Origin: Alphaproteobacteria bacterium
Lineage (GTDB): Bacteria > Pseudomonadota > Alphaproteobacteria > Sphingomonadales > Kordiimonadaceae
Length of the DNA stretch: 35,834 nucleotides
Assembly (NCBI GenBank): GCA_006226495.1
Contig: SBGU01000037.1
Span: 1-35,834 of the forward strand
Direction: 5' to 3'
A program made the position numbers and the translations under genes. Below are positions 1 through 11,200 of this stretch, in pieces. Every line of letters starts with the position of its first letter. The first letter of the stretch is position 1. The notes beneath the pieces are model-generated. The model had not been told where the DNA came from. It did no database searches and saw only the letters and a list, made by a program, of their open reading frames with translations.

Positions 1-3000
1 GAATTGCCGCCCAGGCTGTCGTTGTGCTCCGAGCCGACGATGCGCTGCACATTGGCGACCCGGTCGCCTTCGGCGTCGCCGCCCGTCCCCGTGGCCCAGC
101 CGTTGCCCAGAAGGGTGAGGCTGACGCCTGCGTCAGACCCCGCATAGGACACCCAGTCATTATCCTGTTCGCCATCCAGGGTGTCGGCACCGGCGCCACC
201 CTCCAGCGTGTCGATGCCGTACCCGCCCTTCAGGTAATCGTCACCATCGCCGCCCGACAGGCTGTCATAACCGTACCCCGCAACCAGCGTATCGTCGCCC
301 GCGCCACCCGCCAGCACGTTCGCAAACCGGTTGCCGATCAGGCTGTCGTCATGGTTGGAGCCCGTCAGGTTTTCGATGCTGATATAGACATCGCCATCGG
401 CCTCGCCGCCCGTGCCGCGGCCTGACACCAGGTTCGCCGAAACCGCGGCGCTTGCGGTCTCGAAGCTCGCGGTATCGCTGCCGGCGCCGCCATTCAGGGT
501 ATCGGCGCCAAGGCCGCCGATCAGCAGGTCGTCGCCGGCGGCGCCATAGAAGGCGTTGATGCCGATATCGCCCTGCAGGGTGTCGGAAAAGTCGCTGCCG
601 ATTGCGCCTTCAAAGCCGCTCATGTCGCCGACACTGGCACCGCCGCTGACGGTCTGGTTGACAAGGTCGACCATGACGCCTGCGCCTGCCCTGGTGAAGG
701 CGACAATATCGAAACCGTCGCCGCCGATCAGCGTGTCGCTGCCGCTGGCGCCTTCGACGGTGTCGTTGCCACCGCCGCCATCAAGGAAGGACCGCGCGCC
801 AGAGGCAAACAGATTGTCATCGTCGCTATATTGTTCGTACCAATAGTCATCGCCATACAGTTTGGCGCCTTCGCCACTGGCAATCAGGGTGTCGTTGCCT
901 TCGCCGCCTTCCAGCCGGTTGTTCCTGCCGCTGGATATAAGCAGGTCGTCACCGCCGCCGGCGTTGCCGCCGCCGTTCAGCCGGCTGCTGTCGCCGCTGG
1001 CGATCAGCGTATCGTCGCCCCCGTCGCCCCAAAGGTTGCTGCCATAACCGGTTGTGCTCAGATAATCGTTGCCATCGATGCCATAGTGATCGCCCTCGAG
1101 GGTCACGCCCAATGCGTCGGAGGTAATGGTGTCGTCGCCGGCCAGCCCGCCAACGCTCTCTCCGTCACCGGTCACAACAATGGCATTGTCCGATGCGTCC
1201 GCGTTATAATAGAGGCTGCTGTACATTTCGGTGAGGCTGGTGAAGGCACCGATGTCGTAGGTGGTGTCGCCGATCATGAGCCGGTCGACGATGCTATAGT
1301 CGTCACCGGCGAAGAAAAAGAAGCTGCCGACGGTAACGACGCCGGTCGTATTGCCTTCGTCGTCAAGGATTTCGATCTTGAAGCCGAGGGAGTAGCCGGA
1401 CAGGCGGATGTCAGACAGGTCTGTGGTGATGCGGGACAGATCCAGCGTGTCGGTGCCGGTAAAGTCTTCGCCCGAGTGCGAGCCGAAGCCGATGGACAGT
1501 TCGAATTGCACGCCGGGCTCGGTGTCGACCACATAGAAATCGTCGCCGGCGCCGCCGGCCATGTTCTCATCATAGTCATTGCCCAGATAGTCGGAGCTGT
1601 AGCGTGCGACCAGGGTATCGTCGCCATTGCCGCCTACAAGCCAGGGGCTGTCGCCTTCCGCGACCAGGCTGTCGTTGCCGTCGCCGCCAATCAGGGTGCT
1701 TGCTATGCCCGAGCCGATGATGGTGTCGTCGCCGGCGTCGCCATAGACCCAGGAAAGGTCGAAGGAATCGGTGATATGGTCGTTGCCGCCCAGGCCGTGC
1801 GCTGTGCCAAAGCCGTCGGTGGTGAGGGTGTCGTCGCCTTCCGTGGCGCCCAGGAGCAGGCCGCTGTATATTTCGTCGCCATTTTCGGTGAGCAGAAGAT
1901 CGTAGCTGGTGTCGCCGACAATCAGTTCGGAGAAGCCATGATATTCGCTCTGGTCGAATTCAATGGTGCCGATCGTGCGGCCCTCGTCGTCCAGCACCTT
2001 GACGATCGTGCCATGATAAGTGCCATAGATGCGGATATCATCCAGGCTGTCGGCAACCGCGCTCAGGTCCAGGGTATTGCCGGTGCCTGACAGGGAATAG
2101 AGGTAGGCCTGGTGCCCGGTAAGGCCGTCGTTCCAGGTGACGGCAAGTGTGTCGTCGCCTGTGCCGGTCGTCACGAACATCCTGCTCGCGTTGCCGGTTT
2201 GCAGCATGTCGTCGCCGGCGCCGCCATCCAGTTCCGCGTAATAGGTGCCGACATTGCTGCCGACCAGCACATCGTTGCCGTCGTGGCCGTACAGGTTGGA
2301 GGTTGTGTTATGGGCATAGATGGTGTCGTTGCCCGATCCGCCATAGCCATAGCTCCAGTTCGATCCGCTGGTGCCTTCGAAGGTGATCAGGTCGTCGCCG
2401 TTGCCGCCCGATGCGCTGCCACGATCCTGGGTCAGGATATCGTTGCCGTCACCGCCCACGAGGCTGTCATAACCGCCGCCACCCACCAGGCTGTCGTTAC
2501 CGCCCGCGCCGTCGAGCGTGTCATTGAAGCTGCCGCCGATGATGGTGTCGGCGCCATCGGTGCCGGTGCGGGAAACCACGCCGTCCACGGTCATGACAAA
2601 ATGGCTTGAGCTGAGGCTGCCGGCGTCGGTGTCCAACAGGGTCAGGCTGCCGCTCGCGCCGCCCGTTGTGCTGCCCGCGCCGGCGCCGAAGGTAATGACG
2701 GTGTCGGCACCCGACTGGGTGAACACCAGGTCCCGGTACTGCACGTCATGGACCGAAAGATCGATGACGTCCTCGTTCGGGTCAAAGTCCGTGATGGTGT
2801 CGTGGCCCCAGCTTTCACGCACAAAAAAGGTGTCGCTGCCGCTGCCGCCGATGGCGAGGTCGGCACCGATACGCAGCCACAGTTCGTCGTCGCCCGCGCC
2901 GCCGTCCGTGGTGTCGTCGCCATTGTGGCCGCTCAGCACATCATTGCCGTCGCCGCCTGCAAGACTGTCGTCACCCCAGTTGCCATAGAGGGAATCATTG

Positions 3001-4229
3001 TCGTCGCCCCCTTCCAGGGTGTCCGAACTGTCGCCGCTCACCAGCACGTCGTTGCCGGCGCCGCCGGACACATAATTATGCTGCAGGGTATCGCCGCCCA
3101 CTGACGACAGGCTGTAGATAACATCGTCGCCGGATTCACCATACAGGCTGCTGTTGCTGCCGGACGCCGTGATGCTGTCGGCGCCGCCGCCGGCATAGAC
3201 CAGGTCGTTGCCGTCCCCGAGGTCGATCCTGTCGGCGCCGCTGCCGGCGACAACCGTATCGGCTCCCGAGGGGTCGTAATAGGTGTCGTTGCCGCGGCCA
3301 AGACCGGCATAATCGTTGCCGGCCCCGCCATAGACATCGTCGTCGCCATTGCCGGCATCCAGCGAATCGTCGCCGCCCTGGCCGTACAGCGTATCGTCAA
3401 AGGCCGTGCCTGAAAGCGTGTCGGCGTCGTCCGTTCCGGTCCGGGACACCGGCTGGTTTTCCTGCAGGTAGAAATGATCGGCGCTCAGGCTGCTGGCGGT
3501 CGTATTCAGGAGGGTCAGGCTGCCACTGTCGCCCCCCGTTGTGCTGCCGACACCGGTGCCGAAGGTGATGATTGTGTTCGCACCCGACTGGGTGAAAACA
3601 AGATCGACATAACGCGCGTCATGGCTCGTGAGGTCAATCAGGTCGGCGCTGGTGTCGAAGTCGGTGATCGTGTCGGCTGCCCAGTTGGACAGCACGACAA
3701 ACGTGTCGGCGCCGGTGCCACCCGTGACCAGGTCGTTGCCGCCCGCCATGCGCAATTCGTCATTGTCGGCGCCGCCATCCATGGTGTCGTTGCCCGACGA
3801 GCCATAGATGGTGTCGTTGCCCGTGCCGCCCAACAGGGTATCGGCGGAATTGGCACTCTCGAGCACGTCGTCGCCCGCGCCGCCCGACAGATAGCTGTGC
3901 AACTGGTCGCCAGGTACCGTGGTGTAATAAGTTGTGGCCGAAACCCAGTCGTTGCCATCGCCGCCATAAAGCGTGTCGCCGCCGCCGTCTGCGGAAATGT
4001 CATCATCGCCGGCACCTGCGTATATGACGTCGTTGCCGCCGTTATCATAAATATAGTCGTCGCCGCCGCTGCCATAGAGCGTGTCGTCGCCCCGACCACC
4101 GCGTGACTCTGAATTGTATCTGGTCTGGCTTGTCCAATCGTTGCCGTTGCCGGCATTCCCGTAAAAAGGGTCCGAATTGCGGTCGCCGGTCAGGGTGGCG
4201 TCATTCGGGACGCCTTGCAGGAGGGTCAT
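1..4229 (-). CDS. Giant RTX calcium-binding repeat protein (C-terminus beyond window)
   Basis: An open frame runs from an ATG at 4229 to the left edge (over 1400 codons) without a stop, so the C-terminus is missing. The product is dominated by glycine/aspartate-rich nonapeptides of the RTX type (GGxGxDxLx, for example GGAGDDTLVAG), which in this family fold into calcium-binding beta-rolls. No Sec signal peptide is visible, which fits type I secretion, though no transporter genes are present. Early in the protein a block occurs twice: TDFDxxxDxIDLxxHD followed by DLVFTQSGA (about nt 3420-3730 and 2560-2860). Two other non-RTX blocks contain LDLSxxxxxLxDIR and LDDEG (around nt 2080-1930 and 1460-1280). 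The last 115 visible residues are almost identical to part of the gene ending at 8265. The start is preceded only by a weak purine-rich site. The exact role (adhesin, surface layer or exoprotein) is unknown. Confidence 0.88.
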   Translation of the reverse strand, partial: MTLLQGVPNDATLTGDRNSDPFYGNAGNGNDWTSQTRYNSESRGGRGDDTLYGSGGDDYIYDNGGNDVIYAGAGDDDISADGGGDTLYGGDGNDWVSATTYYTTVPGDQLHSYLSGGAGDDVLESANSADTLLGGTGNDTIYGSSGNDTMDGGADNDELRMAGGNDLVTGGTGADTFVVLSNWAADTITDFDTSADLIDLTSHDARYVDLVFTQSGANTIITFGTGVGSTTGGDSGSLTLLNTTASSLSADHFYLQENQPVSRTGTDDADTLSGTAFDDTLYGQGGDDSLDAGNGDDDVYGGAGNDYAGLGRGNDTYYDPSGADTVVAGSGADRIDLGDGNDLVYAGGGADSITASGSNSSLYGESGDDVIYSLSSVGGDTLQHNYVSGGAGNDVLVSGDSSDTLEGGDDNDSLYGNWGDDSLAGGDGNDVLSGHNGDDTTDGGAGDDELWLRIGADLAIGGSGSDTFFVRESWGHDTITDFDPNEDVIDLSVHDVQYRDLVFTQSGADTVITFGAGAGSTTGGASGSLTLLDTDAGSLSSSHFVMTVDGVVSRTGTDGADTIIGGSFNDTLDGAGGNDSLVGGGGYDSLVGGDGNDILTQDRGSASGGNGDDLITFEGTSGSNWSYGYGGSGNDTIYAHNTTSNLYGHDGNDVLVGSNVGTYYAELDGGAGDDMLQTGNASRMFVTTGTGDDTLAVTWNDGLTGHQAYLYSLSGTGNTLDLSAVADSLDDIRIYGTYHGTIVKVLDDEGRTIGTIEFDQSEYHGFSELIVGDTSYDLLLTENGDEIYSGLLLGATEGDDTLTTDGFGTAHGLGGNDHITDSFDLSWVYGDAGDDTIIGSGIASTLIGGDGNDSLVAEGDSPWLVGGNGDDTLVARYSSDYLGNDYDENMAGGAGDDFYVVDTEPGVQFELSIGFGSHSGEDFTGTDTLDLSRITTDLSDIRLSGYSLGFKIEILDDEGNTTGVVTVGSFFFFAGDDYSIVDRLMIGDTTYDIGAFTSLTEMYSSLYYNADASDNAIVVTGDGESVGGLAGDDTITSDALGVTLEGDHYGIDGNDYLSTTGYGSNLWGDGGDDTLIASGDSSRLNGGGNAGGGDDLLISSGRNNRLEGGEGNDTLIASGEGAKLYGDDYWYEQYSDDDNLFASGARSFLDGGGGNDTVEGASGSDTLIGGDGFDIVAFTRAGAGVMVDLVNQTVSGGASVGDMSGFEGAIGSDFSDTLQGDIGINAFYGAAGDDLLIGGLGADTLNGGAGSDTASFETASAAVSANLVSGRGTGGEADGDVYISIENLTGSNHDDSLIGNRFANVLAGGAGDDTLVAGYGYDSLSGGDGDDYLKGGYGIDTLEGGAGADTLDGEQDNDWVSYAGSDAGVSLTLLGNGWATGTGGDAEGDRVANVQRIVGSEHNDSLGGN

Positions 4230-4300
4230 TTACTTGAATCTCGTTCTTGAAAATAGGAATATCGCCGGCGCCGCGAGGGCGCGCAAATTCATTCAATGCT

Positions 4301-7300
4301 TCAATAATCTATGTCCATACCGGCCAGATGGTTGGTGTTCAGGCCCTGAAGGAAAATACTGTCGCCGTCGCCGGTTTCGATCAGCAGGCCCGACACGCCG
4401 TCGACCGTGGATGTACTCGTGTGGGCGACCAGGTCATCAAGGCTCGTGAAATCGATCTCCGTATCCGACAGGTCGAGCCTGTCGCGGCCGACCTGGAAGT
4501 CGGTGATGGTGTCGTTGCCGTCGCCGTCCGCGAAAATGAAGGTATCGGGCTCGCCGCCGCCGGTCATGATATCGTCGCCGGAATTGCCGATCAGGGTGTC
4601 GCTGCCGCGGCCGCCGTCCATGCTGTCGTTGCCGGCGCCACCTTCAAGCCAGTCATTGCCTTCGGATGCCCTGAGGGTATCGTTGCCGCTGTTGCCATAG
4701 AGGGTGTCGGCTTCGGTGCCGCCGCCGATCAGGTCGTCGCCCGCGCCGCCATAGAGAATGTCGCTGTCGCGTTCGCCCAGGAGCGTGTCGTTGCCGGCAC
4801 CCCCCAGCACGGTATCGTTGCCGTAACCGCCGAACACGCCATCGTCGCCGTCGCCGCCTGACAGCCAGTCGGCGGTATAGTTGCCCCGGATCTCGTCATC
4901 GCCAGCGCCGCCTTCCAGGGTATCGCGTCCCAGGTTGCCATAGAGCGTGTCGTTGCCGTCGCCGCCGGTGATATGGTTGTCGCGGATATCGCCGCCCAGG
5001 CTGTCGTCGAAATTCGAGCCGTTGATATTCTCGATATTGATGACCCGGTCGCCGTCGGCGTCGCCGCCCGACCCGGTGGCCCAGGTGCCGGCGCGCAGGG
5101 TCAGGCTGACCGCTTCGTCCGAGCCTTCGTAGCTGAGCCAGTCGTTGCTGCCGCCACCGTTGATGCGGTCCGCCCCCGCGTCGCCCGACAGGAAGTCGTT
5201 GCCGACCCCGCCGTCCAGGTCGTCGGCGCCGTCGCCGCCATACAGGGTGTCGTTGCCGGCGCCGCCCGCGATGATATCGTCGCCCGCCGAGCCCCGGATG
5301 TCGTTGGCGCCCGACGTGCCGACAAACCGGTCATTATGGTTCGAGCCATAGATGCCCTCGACCGAGCTGATGACATCACCCTCGACGAAACTGCCGGACC
5401 GGTAGTTGGTGGCCATGTTGAAGGCCACGGCTTCGGTGGCGTCATGGAAGTCGATGATATCGAAGCCGTCGCCGCCATCGATGGTGTCGGCGCCGCGCGT
5501 GCCGCGGATGGTGTCGTCGCCGCCGAAGGCCAGCACCAGGTCGTTATAGTTCGAGGCGGGCAGGGAATCCGCCTGTTCGGTGCCGGGGTGCACATAGTCC
5601 CGCGCGACATCGGTATAGAATGTATGCAGTTCATAGTCGCCCGGGTCGCGCACGATGGCCGTGCTGACCCCGATACGGTAGGTCGCACCCGCTGTGACCT
5701 CGAATTCCAGATATTCGTTATAGGCGCCGCCGGTGTCGGCGATACGGAGGGTATTGCCGTCGGCGTCCTCCAGGGTCAGGGCGGCGTCGAAATTGTCGAC
5801 CCACAGCCAGAATACCAGGTTGCCGCTTTCGGGTGCCACGACTTCGAACCAGTCCTCACGGTCGCTGAAGCCCTCGGCGGCGGCGCCGACTTCGCCGGTT
5901 ATGACCAGCGGCATGTCGGCGGCGGTTGCCGCGTCCGGCGTGTCGTTTTCGTCGATATAGCTGGTCACCAGACTATAGCTCGTGCGCGCCGCACCGTCGG
6001 TGGCCCTCAGTTCCACATAGACGGTTTCGCCGGCCTCGACCGCCCAGCCATATTCCCGGTCCCCGGTGCCGCCCGATGCGCTGCCCAGAAGGTTGCCGTC
6101 GGCGTCCATGATCCGGAGCGCGATATCGCTCGAGAGGTCTGCGAGCGTGACCACAAGGGTTTCCGTGCTTTCGGCCGTCAGCACATACCAGTCGCTGGTA
6201 TCGTCGCCGCCGACGCTGCCCTCGGTGGTGCGATCGCCGGTGATATCCGTGGCGTCGGCCTGGCTGTTGTCCGTATCCACGGTCCAGGCATCGAGCGTAT
6301 AGTCCACCTGCGCGGCGTCGCCGTCATAATGCACGCGCACAAAATAATAGTCCCAGCCGTAGGTATCGTCGATGCTGATGGTCTCGGTCTGGGTGCCGGC
6401 CCGGTCCGAACTGGCCACCAGGTCGCCGGTGAAGTCGTAAACCTCGATCGACGCATCGTCGCTGAGGCCCGACAGGCGCACATGAAAGGTACCGTCGTCG
6501 CTGGGCGAGATGGTGATCCAGTCGTCGCTGTCGCTGGCGCCCACCACGCCGGTGCGCGCGACCGGGCTTTCATACACATAGCCCGCGCCCATGAAATTGT
6601 CGGCATCGACCACATAGGCCGTGACATCATAGCTGTAGACCGTGTCGGCATAATAGGGGAAGAAGGCGAGATAATAGTCCTCGCCCTGTTCAACCGCATA
6701 GGACAGGTCCTTCAGGTCGTTGCCCCAACTGATCAGGTCGCCGTCGCCGTCATACAGAAGCAGGTCCATCGCCGCGGGCAGGCCCGAGGTGTCGACCGTC
6801 AACGTGCCGTCTTCGGCGGCGGTGAAGCCGTACCAGTCGACCGCGTCGATATTGCCGACCGTGCCGCTCATGCCTTCCGGCAGCTCGATAAGGGTGGCGC
6901 CGTCCAGGCTGTCGTCGTCTTCGGCATAGCCTGCGGTCAGGCTATAGTCGGTTTCTTCGGCGCCATTATAGGCGGTCACCAGCACATAATAGGTTTCGCC
7001 CGGCGTGACATCGTAGCTGACATATTCGCTGGCGGTGCCGTCCTGGGTCGAATAGGTGGCCAGGTAACCGTCGCCGTCATAAAGCGCCAGGTCGATGTCG
7101 GACGCAAGGCCGGTGATGCCGATCAGGATGGTGCCGCTCTGGTCCGCCGTGAAGATGTACCAGTCGTCTTCGTCGCTGCCGCCGATCGTGCTGTCCAGGT
7201 TGTCCGGCAGGTCCAGTTCAACCGCCTGGTAAACGGAATCATTGCCGTCGCCCACCTGGGTTGTCAGGGTATAATGGCTGTTCGCGCCCGCCGAGCCGTC

Positions 7301-8047
7301 GATCTTGATATAATAGGTGGTATTGGCGACAACCGTGTAGTTCAGGCTTTCGTCGGCCGAACCGGCGTTCGCGGACGACGACAGCAGGACACCATTGGCG
7401 TCATAAAGCCCGAGGTTGAGGTTGCTGGACATGTCGCTGAGCGAGATGCTCATGTTGCCGCTCTGCAGGGGCGAAATCTCGATCCAGTCGACCGTGTCGC
7501 TGCCGCCCGCGCGGCCTTCGACCGTGCCGGGCACAAAGATATATCCGGCGTTCGCACGGCTGTTGTCATTGTCGACTAGGCTGCCGGACAGGGTGTAACT
7601 GGTGGCCGCCGCATTGTCGTAGGCATTGACCCGCAGGTAATAGGTCTGGCCCATGGTCACCCGGTAGGTGACCTGTTCGCTGGCGGTGCCGCCATTGTAG
7701 GACGCATCCACAATGCCCAGCGCGCCGTTATAGAGATAGAGGTCGATGTCGGAGCTGAGCCCGGTCATATTGACCGTCAGGTTGCCGGTTTCGGTGGCGG
7801 TGAAGGACCACCAGTCGTCGGTGTCGCCACCGCCGATGTCGCCGCGCCGGCTGAAGGGCATGGCGGAAATGACGGTCGCACCACTGACACTGTCGTCGGC
7901 GCCATATGCCTCGGGCGTGGTTTCCACCTGTGCCGCAAGCCGGCCCGTGGTCCCGTCCGCACCGCCGCGCAGGCCCGGCAGGTCAAGCGCGATACCGTCG
8001 CGCAGGAAACCGTTCAGGCGTCCGCCTGTAAATAAATCCACGCCCAT
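4301..8047 (-). CDS. PPC-domain and RTX repeat secreted protein
   Basis: 1248 residues with no Sec signal peptide. Residues about 54-820 contain seven tandem units of roughly 105 residues. Each starts near DxDNSxxxA, has a central DDWxxFTA-like strand, then LxLYDxxG and a final YYxxV strand. This is the pattern of bacterial pre-peptidase C-terminal (PPC) domains, which are beta-sandwiches often found on secreted proteins. Residues about 830-1160 are RTX nonapeptides (GGDGNDTLYG type). The last 85 residues (TDFQVGRDRLDLSDTEIDF and then GLNTNHL) are a hydrophobic/acidic tail of the kind that carries the type I secretion signal. That tail is nearly identical to the tail of the upstream paralogue. 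Transcription is probably shared with its neighbours: 71 bp separate it from the next gene downstream and 217 bp from the gene upstream. No catalytic domain is recognised, so a structural or adhesive role is an inference. Confidence 0.9.
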   Translation of the reverse strand: MGVDLFTGGRLNGFLRDGIALDLPGLRGGADGTTGRLAAQVETTPEAYGADDSVSGATVISAMPFSRRGDIGGGDTDDWWSFTATETGNLTVNMTGLSSDIDLYLYNGALGIVDASYNGGTASEQVTYRVTMGQTYYLRVNAYDNAAATSYTLSGSLVDNDNSRANAGYIFVPGTVEGRAGGSDTVDWIEISPLQSGNMSISLSDMSSNLNLGLYDANGVLLSSSANAGSADESLNYTVVANTTYYIKIDGSAGANSHYTLTTQVGDGNDSVYQAVELDLPDNLDSTIGGSDEDDWYIFTADQSGTILIGITGLASDIDLALYDGDGYLATYSTQDGTASEYVSYDVTPGETYYVLVTAYNGAEETDYSLTAGYAEDDDSLDGATLIELPEGMSGTVGNIDAVDWYGFTAAEDGTLTVDTSGLPAAMDLLLYDGDGDLISWGNDLKDLSYAVEQGEDYYLAFFPYYADTVYSYDVTAYVVDADNFMGAGYVYESPVARTGVVGASDSDDWITISPSDDGTFHVRLSGLSDDASIEVYDFTGDLVASSDRAGTQTETISIDDTYGWDYYFVRVHYDGDAAQVDYTLDAWTVDTDNSQADATDITGDRTTEGSVGGDDTSDWYVLTAESTETLVVTLADLSSDIALRIMDADGNLLGSASGGTGDREYGWAVEAGETVYVELRATDGAARTSYSLVTSYIDENDTPDAATAADMPLVITGEVGAAAEGFSDREDWFEVVAPESGNLVFWLWVDNFDAALTLEDADGNTLRIADTGGAYNEYLEFEVTAGATYRIGVSTAIVRDPGDYELHTFYTDVARDYVHPGTEQADSLPASNYNDLVLAFGGDDTIRGTRGADTIDGGDGFDIIDFHDATEAVAFNMATNYRSGSFVEGDVISSVEGIYGSNHNDRFVGTSGANDIRGSAGDDIIAGGAGNDTLYGGDGADDLDGGVGNDFLSGDAGADRINGGGSNDWLSYEGSDEAVSLTLRAGTWATGSGGDADGDRVINIENINGSNFDDSLGGDIRDNHITGGDGNDTLYGNLGRDTLEGGAGDDEIRGNYTADWLSGGDGDDGVFGGYGNDTVLGGAGNDTLLGERDSDILYGGAGDDLIGGGTEADTLYGNSGNDTLRASEGNDWLEGGAGNDSMDGGRGSDTLIGNSGDDIMTGGGEPDTFIFADGDGNDTITDFQVGRDRLDLSDTEIDFTSLDDLVAHTSTSTVDGVSGLLIETGDGDSIFLQGLNTNHLAGMDIDY

Positions 8048-8229
8048 CTTAAATCACCAGATCAAAACAAGTAAAAATTGTCTGCCAATATTAAATGCAC
8101 ACGGCCCGGCTGCAGCACAACCGCGAAATTGCGGCCGGCGCCAAATTGTGATCGCCCGCGCCATTGGCCCGGTTTGGCTATTGTGCGGGGCGCCCCAAAT
8201 AATCGCCCCTCAGCGGCATGATAAAGGGT

Positions 8230-8253
8230 GCGTGCCGGCCTGCGCCGGCACGC
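8230..8253 (-). terminator. GC-rich hairpin after RTX gene
   Basis: A perfect 10-bp stem (GCGTGCCGGC / GCCGGCACGC) closes a 4-nt loop, starting 12 bases downstream of the stop codon of the RTX gene at 8265. Only a short T run follows on the minus strand, so it may be a weak terminator or an mRNA-stabilising structure rather than a full stop. The rest of the 217-bp gap (8048-8264) shows no gene. Confidence 0.5.
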
Positions 8254-8264
8254 GGGCAGGCCAA

Positions 8265-11200
8265 TCAATAACCCACGTCGATGCCGGTCAGATGGTTGGT
8301 GTTCAGGCCCTGAAGGAAGATGCTGTCGCCGTCGCCGGTTTCGATCAACAGGCCCGCGACACCGTCAATCGTGGTGGTGCTCGCGTGGGCGATCAGGTCA
8401 TCAAGACTCGTGAAATCGATCTCCGTATCCGACAGGTCGAGGGTATCGCGGCCGACCTGGAAGTCACTGATCGTGTCGTTGCCATCACCGTCCGCGAAGA
8501 TGAAGGTATCGGGTTCACCGCCGCCTGACAGCCAATCGTCGCCCGCGCCGCCAGTGATCGTGTCGCGGCCGTTGCCGCCTTCGATACTGTCGTCACCGTC
8601 GCCACCATAAACGAGGTCGTTGCCCTCTGAGGCCCGGATCGTGTCGTTGCCGGCGTCGCCATACAGGGTATCAGCCTCGGTGCCGCCGCCGATCAGGTCG
8701 TCGCCATTGCCACCATGGATCAGGTCCATGTCACGCTCGCCAAGGAGGGTATCGTCGCCGTCGCCGCCATCCAGGGTGTCGTTGCCGTACCCGCCGAACA
8801 CACCGTCGGCGCCATCGCCGCCCGAAAGGCTGTCGGCAGTATAGTTGCCGCGGATGGTGTCGTTACCCAGGCCGCCCTCCAGCGTGTCGACCCCGACACC
8901 GCCTTCAAGAAGATCATCGCCATCGCCGCCGATGATCCAGTTGTTGCCGGAATTGCCGCCCAGGCTGTCGTTGTGCTCCGAGCCGGTGATACGCTGCACA
9001 TTGGCGACCCGGTCGCCTTCGGCGTCACCGCCCGACCCCGTGGCCCAGCCGTTGCCCAGAAGGGTGAGGCTCACACCTTCGTCAGACCCCGCATAGGACA
9101 CCCAGTCATTGTCCTGTTCGCCATCCAGGGTGTCGGCACCGGCACCGCCTTCAAGCGTATCGATGCCGTAGCCACCCTTCAGATAATCGTCACCATCGCC
9201 ACCCGACAGGCTGTCATAACCGTACCCCGCAACCAGCGTATCGTCGCCCGCGCCACCCGCCAACACATTGGCAGACCGGTTGCCGATCAGGCTGTCGCCA
9301 TAGCGGGAGCCAGTGAGGTTTTCGATGGCAATATATTTGTCGCCGTTCGCGTCGCCCCCGCTACCAAGACCCGAGACAAGGTTGGCCGAAACCCCGGCGC
9401 TTGAGTTTGTGTAGCTGGCAGTGTCGGAGCCGGCGCTGCCATACAGGGTATCCGCGCCTTCACCGCCGGTGAGGATATTGTCATACTGGTCGCCTTCGAG
9501 GCGATCATTGTAGCGAGAGCCGGTCAGATTCTCGACCGAGACAAAAAGATCGCCATAGGCATCGCCGTAAGTTCCGCCTTCGTCGCCGAGGCTGGCGATC
9601 ACACCATAGGATGCCGTGTCATAGCTGGCCGTGTCGTTGCCGTCGCCGCCATCCAGGGTATCGACCCCACTGCCGCCGTTCAGAAGGTCATTGCCATCGC
9701 CGCCTTTCAGGACGTCATAGCCGCTGCCGCCCAGAAGGGTGTCGTCGCCGCCGAAGCCAAGTAGCGTGTCCTGGCCATAGAGCCCGGTGATGATTTCATC
9801 GTCGTTGCTGCCCTGCAGTTGCTCGCTTCTGCTGGTGCCGTTGAGATTGTAGCTCTGCACCAGCGCAACCTGATAGGCACCTGTATAATCCTCGGCCCAG
9901 ATATCGAAATAATAGGTGCCACCTTCTGTTGCCGTGATGCTGTAGACGGCATTGCCGTCCTGGTCGACCGTATAGCTGTATTCCTGGCTGTCGCTGTCGC
10001 TATCAAGGATGTCGGCGAGCCTGACGGTATAATAGCCGTCGCTCACCAGCTCGATATCATACCGGATGCCGCCAACAAGGTCTGCGGCAACTACGTCGTG
10101 GTCGGCGGTATAGTCGATGGTGCCGTCGTGGCTGCCGCCCCGTGCAATGTAGGCTGCGGTGTCGGTGCCGCCCGTCGGTTCATCGTCAGTCAGGCTGTCC
10201 AGGCTGACGGCATAATCGCCAGCCCAATGAAAGTAGTTGCCGCCCACTTCCAGATAGTAGGTGCCGGTTTCCTGAACCATGTAATAGCTGGTGGATTCGT
10301 TGTGTTCTGTACTTTGGTAGAGGGCCTCAATCTCCCCGCCGTCCGCGTCCATCAGGGCGAAGGTCAGGTAGGGGACCGAATCCGAATCGGTGCGCTCTGC
10401 GTGCGCCTCATACACTGTCCCGGCTTCCAGGTAGACCGCGATATAATCCTCGTCGAGCTTTGCTTCGAGGGTGCCTTCAAGGGTTTCACCGACGCCAAGG
10501 GACCAGGTCGTCTGGCCCAGCCCGTTCGGTTCGTCATCGTCAAGCAGGCTGATTTCGACCGTGTAGCCGCCAACACTGGACGAATATCGGCTGAGGCCGA
10601 AATTGATGAGCCCGTCCTGTTGCACCCCGAAGGTATATTCCGTGGTCACGTAATCGCTGTGATAGATGTGCGTAGTGATGACCGAGTCGCCGCCCTCATA
10701 GTGAATCGAGGCGTTGACCGAGTTGCTTCCTTCGGATGTAAAGACGACGGAATAAAGGGAACCTGCGGTCACTTCGAAGGTGAGCTCGTCGATGTCGCCC
10801 GGGAAATCAATGCTTCCGGAATAGGGTTCGTCAAGGACGAGGACATCGCCATCCTCGTCATCGGTCACGCTATTGACAGACAGGCTGTAGGTGCCCAGTT
10901 GCTGGCCCGGCGATGGCGACGACGTGCCACCCTCCCGGACGGTGATATAGTAGGTGCCGTTCTCTTCGGCTGTATAGAATTGCGGACCATAGCCGCCACT
11001 GCTGACCACATTGCCATTGGCATCAATAATGCTTGTGATCGATGTGGTGCCGGCGGTGATGCCATCCAGGTCGAACCGGTATTGCACACCTGCGCGCAGG
11101 GTTGTGGCATAGGTATCGTGGTCGCCAAAAATCTCGAAAGTGCCGGTCAGGCTCGTGCCCACGCTCAAGGTGGCCGTGCTGTCCGACGTGCCGTAGGGCT

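Noticed and set aside
1-4229. CRISPR-like or tandem-repeat array because of the regular GCCGCC/GTCGTC spacing
   Set aside because: The periodicity is that of codons for the nine-residue RTX motif (27 bp with variable bases), not identical repeats with unique spacers.
4973-7579. 868-residue plus-strand open frame
   Set aside because: It lies opposite the PPC/RTX gene. Its AxxVVAVAA-like composition is the antisense of Gly/Asp-rich repeats and it has no ribosome site. Similar frames at 831-2090 and 9819-11684 are rejected for the same reason.
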